64,000 nt of DNA, taken from an uncultured Nitratireductor sp. Its GTDB lineage: Bacteria > Pseudomonadota > Alphaproteobacteria > Rhizobiales > Rhizobiaceae. Below, one piece after another: positions 15,871 to 24,867 of the stretch. The notes beneath the pieces are model-generated. The model did no database searches and was not told the DNA's origin. It saw nothing but the letters and a program-made list of their open reading frames with translations. The stretch covers positions 58,881 to 122,880 of the forward strand of contig NZ_CAJXGF010000001.1 in assembly GCF_913053745.1 (NCBI RefSeq), in the 5' to 3' direction. A program made the position numbers and the translations under genes. Positions within the stretch are counted from its first letter, which is position 1. Every line of letters begins with the position of its first letter.

Positions 15871-16809
15871 TCAATGCGTCATACGGGCTTCCAGAGACGG
15901 ACGCTGCCTTATCATGTGTTCGACGAAGACTTTGAGTTTCGGCAGGCTCTGGGCGCGACCTGGATAATAAAGAAACAGGCCGGGGCTTTGCGGACAAAAC
16001 CTATCCAATACGGTTTCGAGATCCCCGCGTTTGAGACTTTCGCGCACCAGCGGCTCTGCCAGATAGGCGAGACCGAGACCGTTCGATGCCATCGATGGCA
16101 ACAGCGTCTCGTCGTTGAGTGTCAGCGGACCGGGCACCCCGATCTCGATCTCCCGGCCCTTATCGAGGAACTCCCAGCGATAGATCCCGCCCGAACTCTG
16201 CTGGCGATAGCGGAGTGCGCGGTGGTTGCCGAGATCGGCTGGTGTCAGGGGGCGGCCATGCTGTTCGAAATAGGAAGGCGCGCCCACGACACAATATCGG
16301 AACGGCGGCGTCAGCCTGACGCCGATCATGTCGGCGTGCACAAGCTCTCCAAGCCTTATGCCCGCATCGAAACCCTCCGAAACGATATCCACGAATCCGG
16401 AATCGGCCACGATCTCGATGTCTATGTCCGGATAGGCCGTGCAAAACGCCGGCAGCGCTGGTTCGAGCACAGACGCCATGACGGAGCGTGGCACGGTAAT
16501 GCGCAGCAGTCCGGAAGGCCGCGCGGCGAGAGAACGGGCCGCCTCGAATGCAGCGTCGAGGTTTTCCATGGCCGGCTTCGCCCGCTCGAGAAAGCGCTGG
16601 CCAGCTTCCGTCAGGCCGACGCTACGCGTCGAGCGCGAAACCAACGCCACGCCGACACGTGCTTCCAGCGACCGGACAGCCTGACTGACGGCGGAAGGAG
16701 ATACGCCGAGATCGCTCGCCGCCGCGCGGAAGCTCTGGCGCTCCACCACTCGCAGAAAAGCAGAGACACTATCGAGCCCACGGACCGGCTTTGTGAAGTT
16801 TTTCTTCAT
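15871..16809 (-). CDS. LysR family transcriptional regulator
   Basis: 312 residues. N-terminal helix-turn-helix: VSAFLRVVERQSFRAAASDLGVSPSAVSQAVRSLEARVGVALVSRSTRSVGLTE pattern, followed by the LysR effector domain (GLLRITVPRSVMASVLEPALPAF). It is like the CrgA/AaeR-type LysR proteins often found next to an SDR or oxidoreductase target. It is transcribed in the same direction as the SDR gene 137 nt downstream, so it may form an operon with it or control it. Confidence 0.9.
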   Translation of the reverse strand: MKKNFTKPVRGLDSVSAFLRVVERQSFRAAASDLGVSPSAVSQAVRSLEARVGVALVSRSTRSVGLTEAGQRFLERAKPAMENLDAAFEAARSLAARPSGLLRITVPRSVMASVLEPALPAFCTAYPDIDIEIVADSGFVDIVSEGFDAGIRLGELVHADMIGVRLTPPFRYCVVGAPSYFEQHGRPLTPADLGNHRALRYRQQSSGGIYRWEFLDKGREIEIGVPGPLTLNDETLLPSMASNGLGLAYLAEPLVRESLKRGDLETVLDRFCPQSPGLFLYYPGRAQSLPKLKVFVEHMIRQRPSLEARMTH

Positions 16810-17072
16810 TCGGCAAGGTGATTAGCACGGCGAGCGGGGGTCGTGAAGCAACTGACGCGACAACTGCCATAACGCTTCAGATACGCGCCTCAAGGCGTTG
16901 AAACCCGCTGCTTGATCCAGTGCTCCTTGGAAATGCAGGCATTCTCGCCCGCATTGAGCGAAACGCCACGGACAAGCTTGTCACAAGATCAACTTATAAG
17001 GAGGCTGGCCGAGAGCACTCGTGGCCGCCAACCGGACCGGCTCACAAACCAAGAGGGACATGCGATCGCCGG

Positions 17073-17999
17073 CTAAAGCCGAGACCGCACCAGCCACGCA
17101 ATGGCCAGATCTGCGGTTGCATGTCCCTGAAACACGAAAAGAGCCCTTTGGGCTTCCGATTCCCGGCCCGCGTGAACACCGCCAGCCAATTCCGACAGAT
17201 CGCAGTCGATTCCAATGCCCGGTTTCATATCGATACCGTGATGGAGACGACTGTCGGTCGCCACACAGTCAACGGCCGCAAATCCCTCCGAATGCCAGGA
17301 CCGTCCTATATCCACCGCTGCAACGAAAGCCCCCGGCGCAAGGTGGGAAGCGTCCAGAAATGGCTCGAAATCCGCGCTCGCGGGGACCGAGGTAACAACG
17401 ATGTCACTCTCCCGCAAGAGCTGTGCAGGATCGGGGTAGACCCTGCCTTCCAAGCCCAGCGTTTCTGCAGAATCCGCCAGACGCCGGGCAGATTGCTCCG
17501 ATCGGCTGTTGCAAAGTGCCACAGTCAGACTTGGAAAGAGATCGCACATCGCTTCCAAATGCATGCGCGCTTGTAGTCCGCAGCCGATGAAGCCAATCGT
17601 CCTGCTGTCTTTGCGGGCGAGAAACCACGCCGCCAGCGCAGACATGCCTGCCGTACGCAACCCCGTCATGGCGTTGGCCTCCATGACGGCAAGTGGAACG
17701 CCGGAATTGAAGTCGTTCAGCACGGCCAGCGCATGAATACCGGGCGAAGCATCCCCTGCAATACGGGGCGCGACACCAAGCCATTTCACGACAGCCAGCC
17801 CCAGTTCCTCGCAGGCCGCGCACATGGCCTGGAACTTGCGCCCCGGGGCGATGTCGAGAGACATCTTCGGCTGAACATGGACACGCCCTGCATGCTGGAG
17901 ACGATAGGCGTGCAAGAGGGCATTGCGAGCATCGCTCGGGGTCAGGCCGAGTCTGCGAATCTCTCCTTCATCGATGAAGACCGGCTCAACGTCGGTCAT
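17073..17999 (-). CDS. Ornithine cyclodeaminase/mu-crystallin family protein
   Basis: 308 residues from the ATG at 17999, which overlaps the upstream stop (ATGA). NAD motif IGFIGCGLQARMHLEAM at about residues 135-150; the substrate region has HVQPKMSLDI and KWLGVAP as in OCD/alanine-dehydrogenase-like proteins, and GLRTAGMSALAA. Members convert ornithine to proline or reduce imino acids with NAD(P)H. In octopine-type operons OCD follows opine oxidase, which the gene content here resembles. It is the last gene of the eight-gene minus-strand operon. The actual substrate may differ from ornithine. Confidence 0.85.
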   Translation of the reverse strand: MTDVEPVFIDEGEIRRLGLTPSDARNALLHAYRLQHAGRVHVQPKMSLDIAPGRKFQAMCAACEELGLAVVKWLGVAPRIAGDASPGIHALAVLNDFNSGVPLAVMEANAMTGLRTAGMSALAAWFLARKDSRTIGFIGCGLQARMHLEAMCDLFPSLTVALCNSRSEQSARRLADSAETLGLEGRVYPDPAQLLRESDIVVTSVPASADFEPFLDASHLAPGAFVAAVDIGRSWHSEGFAAVDCVATDSRLHHGIDMKPGIGIDCDLSELAGGVHAGRESEAQRALFVFQGHATADLAIAWLVRSRL

Positions 18000-19264
18000 C
18001 GGAAACGCTCCGCCCAGTAAGGTTTCGAATCGATGAGAGAATGCCTCCCCCCGCAAAGATCAGCGATAAGCCTGCCTGTCGCCGGCGCCATGGTGATGCC
18101 GCTGTGACCGTGTCCGAAACCGTAGATCACATCCGGTGAAAGCCGCGACGGACCGATGCAGGGAATACCGTCGGGTGTCGAGGGGCGATGCCCCATCCAT
18201 CGATCGACCACGCCCTCCTCGAATTGCCTCGAAAATTCGGGAAATGCCCGTTGCAGATGCTTCACTAGGATGTCTGCGCGTCGCCAGTCCGGCGCTGCCT
18301 CGCGGCCGGCAAGTTCCACCTGACCGGCAACGCGCAGACCCGCGCGCGTCCTTGTGAAAACCATCTTACCGTCCATCAACATGATTGGATGACGCGGGCC
18401 GCCCGCGGCTTCCGGCACCACCACATGGTAACCCCGCTCCGTTTCGAGCGGCACCCGATCGCCGCATTGCATCGTCAAGTCCCGCGCGTCTATGCCCGCT
18501 GTAAGGACCGCCCTGTTGGAACAGATCTCGCCGCTTTCGGTCTTCACCGCGCGCAACCGGTTTCCCTCGAGCCTGAAGCCGGTTGCACGCGCCCTTTGCA
18601 GAACGGCGCCCTGCCGAACGGCACCTTCGACCAGACCGGTGACGAATGCGCCAGGATCGGTAAGATTCGCGCCGGCACGAACATAAACGCCGAACCGGTG
18701 GTGCGCGCCCAATCCGGGCTCGAAGGCGCGCAGCGCCTCGTCTTCCAACTCTCGCCATTCGATGCCGTAATGCCGGCGCAAACGCCAGGCGAGGCCATCG
18801 GCCTCGAAGGCCTCCCGATCAGAATAAAGGAAGAGATGCCCATCGTGCTTGAGAAGGGAAACGAGGCCGTTTGCTTTCGCGACCGACCGGTAGCGCTGTA
18901 ACGCCCCGTGCGTCAGCGCGTGGCGGAAACTGGCCGTCCGTTCGACCTTCCCGACACTTGAACCGGCCAGAAGGAACCGAGTGAGCCATGGCGTCAGCGC
19001 AAAAAGATGAGACCGGCGAATGGCGAACGGACCAAGGGGATCCATGAGATAACCCGGCACTTGCCGCCACAAGCCCGGCACCGAAACCGGCAAAAGGGAA
19101 CTCTCCATGATCCATGCGCCATTGCCATAACTGGCGGCCTGCTTTCCACCTGGCTGGTCGACATCGAGAACGATCACATCGTGTCCGCTCTGAACCAGTT
19201 CCCATGCAGCAAAGGCGCCGACTATGCCAGCACCGATGACGACCACCTTCAACGCATCGCTCAC
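17996..19264 (-). CDS. DadA-like D-amino-acid dehydrogenase (FAD, DAO family)
   Basis: 422 residues from a GTG at 19264 that has GGGAGGA 5 nt before it; the tracked start at 19294 would overlap the upstream gene and lacks this site. FAD motif VVIGAGIVGAFAAWELVQSGHD at the N-terminus, acidic end VIVLDVD, then the DadA-like SYGNGAWI stretch and the C-terminal GFGHGHSGITMAPATGRLIADL. DadA-type enzymes oxidise D-amino acids (or related N-substituted ones) to keto or imino acids at the membrane. It is ATGA-coupled to the OCD-like gene, which may act on its product. Confidence 0.87.
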   Translation of the reverse strand: MSDALKVVVIGAGIVGAFAAWELVQSGHDVIVLDVDQPGGKQAASYGNGAWIMESSLLPVSVPGLWRQVPGYLMDPLGPFAIRRSHLFALTPWLTRFLLAGSSVGKVERTASFRHALTHGALQRYRSVAKANGLVSLLKHDGHLFLYSDREAFEADGLAWRLRRHYGIEWRELEDEALRAFEPGLGAHHRFGVYVRAGANLTDPGAFVTGLVEGAVRQGAVLQRARATGFRLEGNRLRAVKTESGEICSNRAVLTAGIDARDLTMQCGDRVPLETERGYHVVVPEAAGGPRHPIMLMDGKMVFTRTRAGLRVAGQVELAGREAAPDWRRADILVKHLQRAFPEFSRQFEEGVVDRWMGHRPSTPDGIPCIGPSRLSPDVIYGFGHGHSGITMAPATGRLIADLCGGRHSLIDSKPYWAERFR

Positions 19265-19277
19265 GACATCCTCCCGG

Positions 19278-20372
19278 TCAGGACGGCCGCACACTCAGCC
19301 TGTCGCGCAGAAGTGCCAAGTCCCGAAAGACCTCCTCCAGACGATCGACCTCGAATCCGCCGGCATGGGCGAAACCGACCCGTTCGAAGGCAGCCTTCAG
19401 CCGGCCCGTGAAATGGGCACGCTGCCCGTCCAGAACCATGCCGTTCTTCGCCTCGAACGCATGGTTCCACGAAATGGCCTCTTTCCGCGTGAGACCTTCA
19501 GGAAGGTCAAGATGCAGTTCTCCTGCCTCGAGCCGCACCGGGTACCCCCCCGGCAAACCGCCCGGTCCCGGCACATGTCCTGACCAGGGTCGGCCAGCCG
19601 CGTAAGCGCAGATCAAAGTCACACCCGAAGCCCCGGAGACTTCAATGGCCGGTTCGGGGGTCAGCTTGACCGTTGAAAACGCCTCGAACACGTCCTCAAC
19701 CTCCCGGTCATCCAGAAAGACACGCGGCGGCGTTGCCCCGTTTCTCCGCTCGCGCGTCAAGCGCCATGCGCCAAGGTTCTGGTAATGGGCAAGCACGCGC
19801 AGATGTTCCGATCCCGCCGCCCCGCGAGCGCCTGCAAAAACGTTGGAAAGGATTGCAACGTTTCCCGTGCCGCAAAGCACCTTGTGGCCCAGTGCCTGAA
19901 TCATCGCGTTCACCACGTCCGGAAAGCAGCAATTGATCAAAGCGCTCGTTGGGGAGTGTTCGCTGATCGCCTTGCCAACCCGGCTTGTCAGAAGCGCCTG
20001 GAAGATGGCGGTAGCACTCAACCCACCCTCGGCCACCAATGCTGTCCAGGCATTTCCTGAATCTGAAATCACCGAAGACGTCTGCACGGATGCCGCCTGG
20101 ACGGCGATTTTCGGCCGGGTCTTCAGGATCATCCGCTCCGCAGCACCCTCTTCAAGCAAATCCACCTCCATCGTTGAAAAGGAGGCAGGGCGAGAAAACA
20201 TCGACGCACGCGCATTGCCCGCGGTCCTCAACCAATCCAGCCTGTCGCGGTTGCGGCCGGCGATCACTACATTGATCGGCTCCTGTGCCGTCGAAGCAAT
20301 ATCCAAAGCGATGCGGCCCGCAAAGATTCCCGTTCCCGAAATCAGGACGTCAGTGTTGAATGTGTCGCTCAT
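19278..20372 (-). CDS. NAD(P)-binding dehydrogenase-like protein, saccharopine-dehydrogenase type
   Basis: 364 residues from the ATG at 20372, which overlaps the ligase stop. The N-terminus has a Rossmann glycine pattern (VLISGTGIFAGRIALDIA) followed by VVIAGRNRDRLDWL, where the Arg suggests NADP, and KTRPKIAVQAASVQTSS at the third strand, as in saccharopine-dehydrogenase NADP domains. The C-terminal half is not recognised. It sits between an acyl-CoA ligase and a DadA-like oxidase, so it probably acts on an amino-acid or opine-like intermediate. No closer assignment is possible by eye. Confidence 0.65.
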   Translation of the reverse strand: MSDTFNTDVLISGTGIFAGRIALDIASTAQEPINVVIAGRNRDRLDWLRTAGNARASMFSRPASFSTMEVDLLEEGAAERMILKTRPKIAVQAASVQTSSVISDSGNAWTALVAEGGLSATAIFQALLTSRVGKAISEHSPTSALINCCFPDVVNAMIQALGHKVLCGTGNVAILSNVFAGARGAAGSEHLRVLAHYQNLGAWRLTRERRNGATPPRVFLDDREVEDVFEAFSTVKLTPEPAIEVSGASGVTLICAYAAGRPWSGHVPGPGGLPGGYPVRLEAGELHLDLPEGLTRKEAISWNHAFEAKNGMVLDGQRAHFTGRLKAAFERVGFAHAGGFEVDRLEEVFRDLALLRDRLSVRPS

Positions 20373-21883
20373 CACGCACGCTCCGTCGCGGCCATCCGGT
20401 CCCAGCAATCATGGGTGGAGTTTGACAGTCTGTGCTTCATGATGCGCTGGCTGGGGGTGCGCTCGAACATCTTCACGAAAGCGATGTACCGCGGCACCTG
20501 AAACCCAGCCAGCCGTTGCTCCAACCAAGCGCCGAGGGCATCCGCATCCGCTGTCGCGCCCGGCTTGAGCTGCACAAACAGCTTGATGTCCTGTTCTCCT
20601 ACATCGGTCGCCACGCCGATCATGGCGCTGTCTTCCACGTCGGGATGTTGCCCGGCGACATGCTCGACCTCCCACGACGAGACGTTTTCACCCCGGCAAC
20701 GCACACTGTCGGATTTCCTGCCATGAAAGAAAAGGTTTCCGTCGTCGTCCCAGGAACCGATATCGCCGGTGCGAAACCCCTCTGGGCAAAGCGCTTTCGC
20801 CGTTGCCTCGGGATTGCGGAAATAGCCGGGAAAGATGGCGCCGGGAACGGACGTCGTGATGACGATCTCCCCACGTTCGTCGAGACTTTCCCGGCCGTCA
20901 TCGTCAAGCAGGCGCACGCTGAACCAAGGCATGGGCTTTCCGACAGAACCGACAAGGCCGGTATCGTTGTAAGTCGTCAGACTCGATGCCTCGGTCATGC
21001 CATAGCATTCCCTGACGTGAATGCCGAACCTCTGTTCGAACGCCCGCCAAACTTCCGTGGCGCATCCCCCTCCCCAGGCGATCCGCACATTGTGGCCTCT
21101 GTCGAGCGGCGATGGCGGTTGCTTGAGCAGAATCTGGATGACACCCCCGAGATGATGAATATGCGTGGAACCCGCAGCGCTGACATCCTGCCAGAAACGG
21201 CTTGCGCTGAAGCGGTTTCCCAGAGTGAGGGTAACGTCGCGAACCAGGGGCAGGAACAAGGTCTGCGCTCCTCCGATATGGTAGAAGGGCTCCCATACGT
21301 AATAGTCATCGCCAGCCCGTGGCGCAGAACACAAGGCGACTGCCTCTGCAGCGAGACGCAGCATGCGATGGGTCACGATCACGCCCTTCGCCGGACCCGT
21401 CGTCCCAGAGGTGTACATGATGGCCGCTGCATCGTCGGGCTGAGGGAGAGCCTCGTCGAACGTCGCGTCGCCGCTGGGCAGGTTCCGCTCGCGATTGATC
21501 AGAAGAGGCACGCCGCGTGCCGCACTGCAACCCGCGATTGGCTCGGCAAACTCCTCGTCTGCAACGATCAGGGATGGATCACTGTGACCAAGGATGTATT
21601 CCAGCCCTTCCCCCTTGAGGGCAACGTTGACCGGAACCCAGACATTGCCAGCGCGGGTGATTGCATAGATTGTCGCCATCGCGAACGGGCTGTTGCGCAT
21701 GGCAACCGCGATGCGGTCGCCGCGCTTGATACCCTTTTCGCGGATCGCCGTCGCCAGTTGAGCCGAAGCCCGTTCGAGATCGGCGAACGAGACCCCGATA
21801 CCCTCGTGCCGGGCGAATATCCTCTCCGGGCTGTCAGCCGCGTGCCGGCAAAGCAGGTCGATGAAACCTTCTGACATTTGCAT
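20372..21883 (-). CDS. AMP-dependent acyl-CoA synthetase/ligase, CaiC-like
   Basis: About 503 residues; ATG at 21883 or 21877 (both fit a weak AAGG site). The frame further upstream is a shadow of the permease. Ligase motifs are complete: phosphate loop MYTSGTTGPAKGV, RECYGMTEAS (A5), RTGDIGSWDDDGNLFFHGRKSD (A7/A8) and a C-terminal Lys region TPSQRIMKHRL. This enzyme activates a carboxylic acid to its CoA thioester via an acyl-adenylate. The closest group by feel is crotonobetaine/carnitine-CoA ligase CaiC, and an enoyl-CoA hydratase heads the same operon. The acid substrate is unknown. Confidence 0.87.
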   Translation of the reverse strand: MQMSEGFIDLLCRHAADSPERIFARHEGIGVSFADLERASAQLATAIREKGIKRGDRIAVAMRNSPFAMATIYAITRAGNVWVPVNVALKGEGLEYILGHSDPSLIVADEEFAEPIAGCSAARGVPLLINRERNLPSGDATFDEALPQPDDAAAIMYTSGTTGPAKGVIVTHRMLRLAAEAVALCSAPRAGDDYYVWEPFYHIGGAQTLFLPLVRDVTLTLGNRFSASRFWQDVSAAGSTHIHHLGGVIQILLKQPPSPLDRGHNVRIAWGGGCATEVWRAFEQRFGIHVRECYGMTEASSLTTYNDTGLVGSVGKPMPWFSVRLLDDDGRESLDERGEIVITTSVPGAIFPGYFRNPEATAKALCPEGFRTGDIGSWDDDGNLFFHGRKSDSVRCRGENVSSWEVEHVAGQHPDVEDSAMIGVATDVGEQDIKLFVQLKPGATADADALGAWLEQRLAGFQVPRYIAFVKMFERTPSQRIMKHRLSNSTHDCWDRMAATERA

Positions 21884-21945
21884 TCTCTTACCTTGGATAT
21901 TTTGAATAACCTCTTCCCCACTGTCCTGAAGCAACCGCCCGCGCC

Positions 21946-23685
21946 TCAACGGCGCAAACGGTCGGCAACGAGCAGGATCGCCGTGACGATGACAAGCACC
22001 ACCACGGAGACGGCAGCCAGGGTCGGATTGAGTTGCAGGATCATGTCGTCCCACATCTGCTTGGGAAGGGTGGATTTCAGCCCGCCGCTCACGAAGATGG
22101 CGATTGTTAGTTCGTCGAAGGACGTGACGAAGGCGAACAGGAATGCCGAAATGACCCCGCCGCGGATCAGAGGTACGGTAATCAGGCGCAGAACCTGGAA
22201 CCGCCCCGCGCCAAGCGATGCGGCCGCCTGATCGAGACGCCAATCATACCCTTTGAGCACCGCGGCGATCGCAACGAAAGTGAAGGGAATGGAGAGAACC
22301 GTGTGGCCGATCACGAGCCCCAGATTGGTCGCCACCAGCCCCATCTGCGCGAACAGGTAAAACAATCCGACTGCAATCACGATGCGCGGCACGATCATCG
22401 GCGCCAGCATGAAGGCGAACACCACCCCACCGAAGCGGGAACGCGAACGGGCAATGGCAAGGGCGGCCAATCCACCGATAGCTGTCGCCGCGATGGCGGT
22501 CGCGAAGGCGACCCCAAACGAGCGAACCGTCGCGGAAATCCATATCGGCGAATTGAAATAAAGGCTGAACCAGCGCGTGCTGTATCCCGGCGGCGGAAAC
22601 TCCAGGAAATCCGAGCTTGTAAAGGCGATGGGGATCACCATCAGCGTCGGCGCCACCAGGAAAAAAACGATCAGCGCGACATAGCCCGGCAGGATCTTCC
22701 CGCGGCCTCCTTGGGAAAACCGACCGGTTACCGCCGACGTAATCCACGCAAGCTTCTCAAGAAGGGCAAAGCCAAAACGACGTGTCCAGGCGGACGACGT
22801 TTTATCGGCCGTGCTGCTTCCCGCTGATAGCGATGCCAGGCCGAAAAGGTGATTATAGATCCAGCACGCGATGAGGGCCGACACCAGCAGCATGGTCGCG
22901 AGAACTCCGGCGAACGCCCAGTTCACCAATTCCTGCACCTGAATGATGATGAGCTGCGCGAGCATGGTCTGCTGTCGTCCCCCCAAAAAGGCCGGGACGA
23001 TAAAGAAGCCGAGCGATGTGATGAACGTAAGCAGGCCGCCTGCAGCCATTCCGGGAATGGACAGCGGAAAATAGACCATCCAGAAACGATGGGCACCATT
23101 GGCCCCCAGCGTGCCGGCCGCCTGGGACAACCGCGTATCTATTCCGCTCATCACGGGCATCATCGTGAGAACCGCGAGCGGCATCATCGCATGCACCATG
23201 CCGACGATCACTCCGAACTCATTGTACATGAGCGGCAGCGGACTGTCGGTGATCCCTGCACCGCCCAGAAGCCGGTTCAACACGCCCTGATTGCCAAGCA
23301 GCAGCATCCAGGCGAAAGCCTTGACCAGATAGCTCGTCCAGAACGGGACCAACACCAAAAGCAGCATCTGATTTCGTCGTTGCTCTTTGAGCTGGGAGAG
23401 CCAATAGGCAAGCGGATAACCGAGCAGCAGCGAAAAAAAGGCGGTCAAACCCGCGATCCGGAACGTGATTATGAGGATGCGCCAATATACCTCCGTATGG
23501 AGAAGGCGATCATAATGCTCGGCCGTCAGGCTGCCGGTATCTCCCTGAATGCTCAGGAAAAGAAGCCGACCCACGGGAATGAGGAAAAAAACGACCAGGA
23601 ACGCAATCGCTGGCGCGGCAAGCCACAATGCGTTGGCGCGCAGGCGAAAGGTTCGTGGCGAGGCGGAAAGGCCGGCCGCAGTCAT
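21946..23685 (-). CDS. ABC transporter permease, two PotB/PotC-type halves fused
   Basis: 579 residues, twice the usual length. Residues about 20-285 are PotB-like (AIAFLVVFFLIPVGRLLFLS; EAA-like loop near LSQAAGTLGANGAHRFWMVYFPL). Residues about 325-570 are PotC-like (FLEFPPPGYSTRWFSLYF; loop DQAAASLGAGRFQVLRLITVP). Both halves carry their own ATPase-docking loop, so a single chain replaces the usual heterodimer. About 12 helices are expected. It is ATGA-coupled to the ATPase upstream. Contrast the separate permeases at 1-1009. Fused permeases of this type are known in this transporter family but are less common. Confidence 0.88.
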   Translation of the reverse strand: MTAAGLSASPRTFRLRANALWLAAPAIAFLVVFFLIPVGRLLFLSIQGDTGSLTAEHYDRLLHTEVYWRILIITFRIAGLTAFFSLLLGYPLAYWLSQLKEQRRNQMLLLVLVPFWTSYLVKAFAWMLLLGNQGVLNRLLGGAGITDSPLPLMYNEFGVIVGMVHAMMPLAVLTMMPVMSGIDTRLSQAAGTLGANGAHRFWMVYFPLSIPGMAAGGLLTFITSLGFFIVPAFLGGRQQTMLAQLIIIQVQELVNWAFAGVLATMLLVSALIACWIYNHLFGLASLSAGSSTADKTSSAWTRRFGFALLEKLAWITSAVTGRFSQGGRGKILPGYVALIVFFLVAPTLMVIPIAFTSSDFLEFPPPGYSTRWFSLYFNSPIWISATVRSFGVAFATAIAATAIGGLAALAIARSRSRFGGVVFAFMLAPMIVPRIVIAVGLFYLFAQMGLVATNLGLVIGHTVLSIPFTFVAIAAVLKGYDWRLDQAAASLGAGRFQVLRLITVPLIRGGVISAFLFAFVTSFDELTIAIFVSGGLKSTLPKQMWDDMILQLNPTLAAVSVVVLVIVTAILLVADRLRR

Positions 23686-24770
23686 GAAACCACCACCGCA
23701 ACATCGATGGGCCAGTGATAGGTGAGAGAATCGCCAAGCGCTGGCAGCGTGGTCGCCGGGTCATGACGCACCGATACTGTTTCTCCGTCCTGCAAGGTCA
23801 ACACCAGACGAGTGTCCGACCCCACATAGATGATTTCGGTAACCGTTCCGGTGATGTCGTTTTCCCCGGCCCCCGCGGGACCCGGGCGCAATTGCTCTGG
23901 CCGCAGAACCAGCCCTGCCTTGCCGTTGACGAGCGGGCCGCAATTTTCTTGCCTCGCTTCAAAACTGCCATTGGAATTGGCCACGACAATGCGGCCGTCG
24001 CCTGCATCGGAAACCTTGCCGATGAAAAGGTTCGAAAGCCCGATGAAGCGAGCCGAAAAAATGCTCTTGGGCCGCGAATAGATTTCGCGCGGCGTGCCGA
24101 TCTGCTCGACACGTGCATGGTTCATAAGGCAGATCCGATCCGAAAGAACCAGCGCCTCCTCCTGATCGTGGGTCACATAGATAACGGTGGTTCCGAATTC
24201 CCGATGCAGCCGCTTGATTTCGAATTGCATGTGCTCGCGAAGGTTTTTATCGAGCGCGCCCAACGGCTCATCCATAAGGACGATCTGAGGGCGGTAAACA
24301 AAGCAGCGCGCAAGCGCCACGCGTTGCTGCTGACCGCCGGAAAGCTCGCGCGGAAAACGGTCGCCATACTGTTCGAGCTGCACCTTGGCCAAGGTTTCGC
24401 GAACGCGTTCGCGGACTTCGTTCGTCGGTGCGCCGCGCATTTTCAGCGGGAAAGCGATGTTCTCGCCAACCGTCATATGGGGAAAGAGAGCGTAGTGCTG
24501 GAACACCAGCCCCATGTCGCGCCGGTGCACAGGCGTCGCCGTCTCGTCGCGGCCGTCCACATGCAGCGTTCCCGTGGTCGGTTCTGTCAAACCCGAAATC
24601 ATCTGTAGCAGTGTCGTCTTGCCCGAGCCGGAGGGGCCAAGCAGCGTCACGAATTCTCCCGCGTTCACGGTCAACTCGGTCGGCTCCAGAGCGACCACTT
24701 CGCCATAGCGCTTCCCAAGCCCGCTTATCTTCAGCTTCGGCAACGCGTTCTTAGAGTCCACATGCACCAT
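23682..24770 (-). CDS. ABC transporter ATP-binding protein, PotA-like
   Basis: 362 residues. Walker A GPSGSGKTT (about 46-54), signature LSGGQQQRVALAR, Walker B IVLMDEPLGALD, H-loop VTHDQEEAL, then a C-terminal TOBE domain (residues about 280-355). This is the energy-coupling subunit of the polyamine/iron-type importer with the fused permease and the Tat-exported binding protein of this operon. The start at 24770 lies 97 nt after the binding-protein gene, a gap that holds two hairpins. Confidence 0.92.
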   Translation of the reverse strand: MVHVDSKNALPKLKISGLGKRYGEVVALEPTELTVNAGEFVTLLGPSGSGKTTLLQMISGLTEPTTGTLHVDGRDETATPVHRRDMGLVFQHYALFPHMTVGENIAFPLKMRGAPTNEVRERVRETLAKVQLEQYGDRFPRELSGGQQQRVALARCFVYRPQIVLMDEPLGALDKNLREHMQFEIKRLHREFGTTVIYVTHDQEEALVLSDRICLMNHARVEQIGTPREIYSRPKSIFSARFIGLSNLFIGKVSDAGDGRIVVANSNGSFEARQENCGPLVNGKAGLVLRPEQLRPGPAGAGENDITGTVTEIIYVGSDTRLVLTLQDGETVSVRHDPATTLPALGDSLTYHWPIDVAVVVS

Positions 24771-24794
24771 CGTTCATCCTGAATAGGTCAAAGC

Positions 24795-24846
24795 GCACGC
24801 CCGAGGTCGGGCGTGCCCGTGCGCAACCGGCTCGATGCAAGCCGGT
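24795..24846 (-). promoter_or_regulatory. Two intercistronic hairpins between binding-protein and ATPase genes
   Basis: GCACGCCCGA/TCGGGCGTGC is a perfect 10-bp inverted repeat (24795-24816) and ACCGGCT/AGCCGGT a 7-bp repeat with 7-nt loop (24826-24846). Neither has a T-run. Such hairpins after a binding-protein gene commonly stabilise its mRNA and make it more abundant than the membrane components. Confidence 0.5.
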
Positions 24847-24867
24847 CGCTCACCAGAGAAGCAATTG

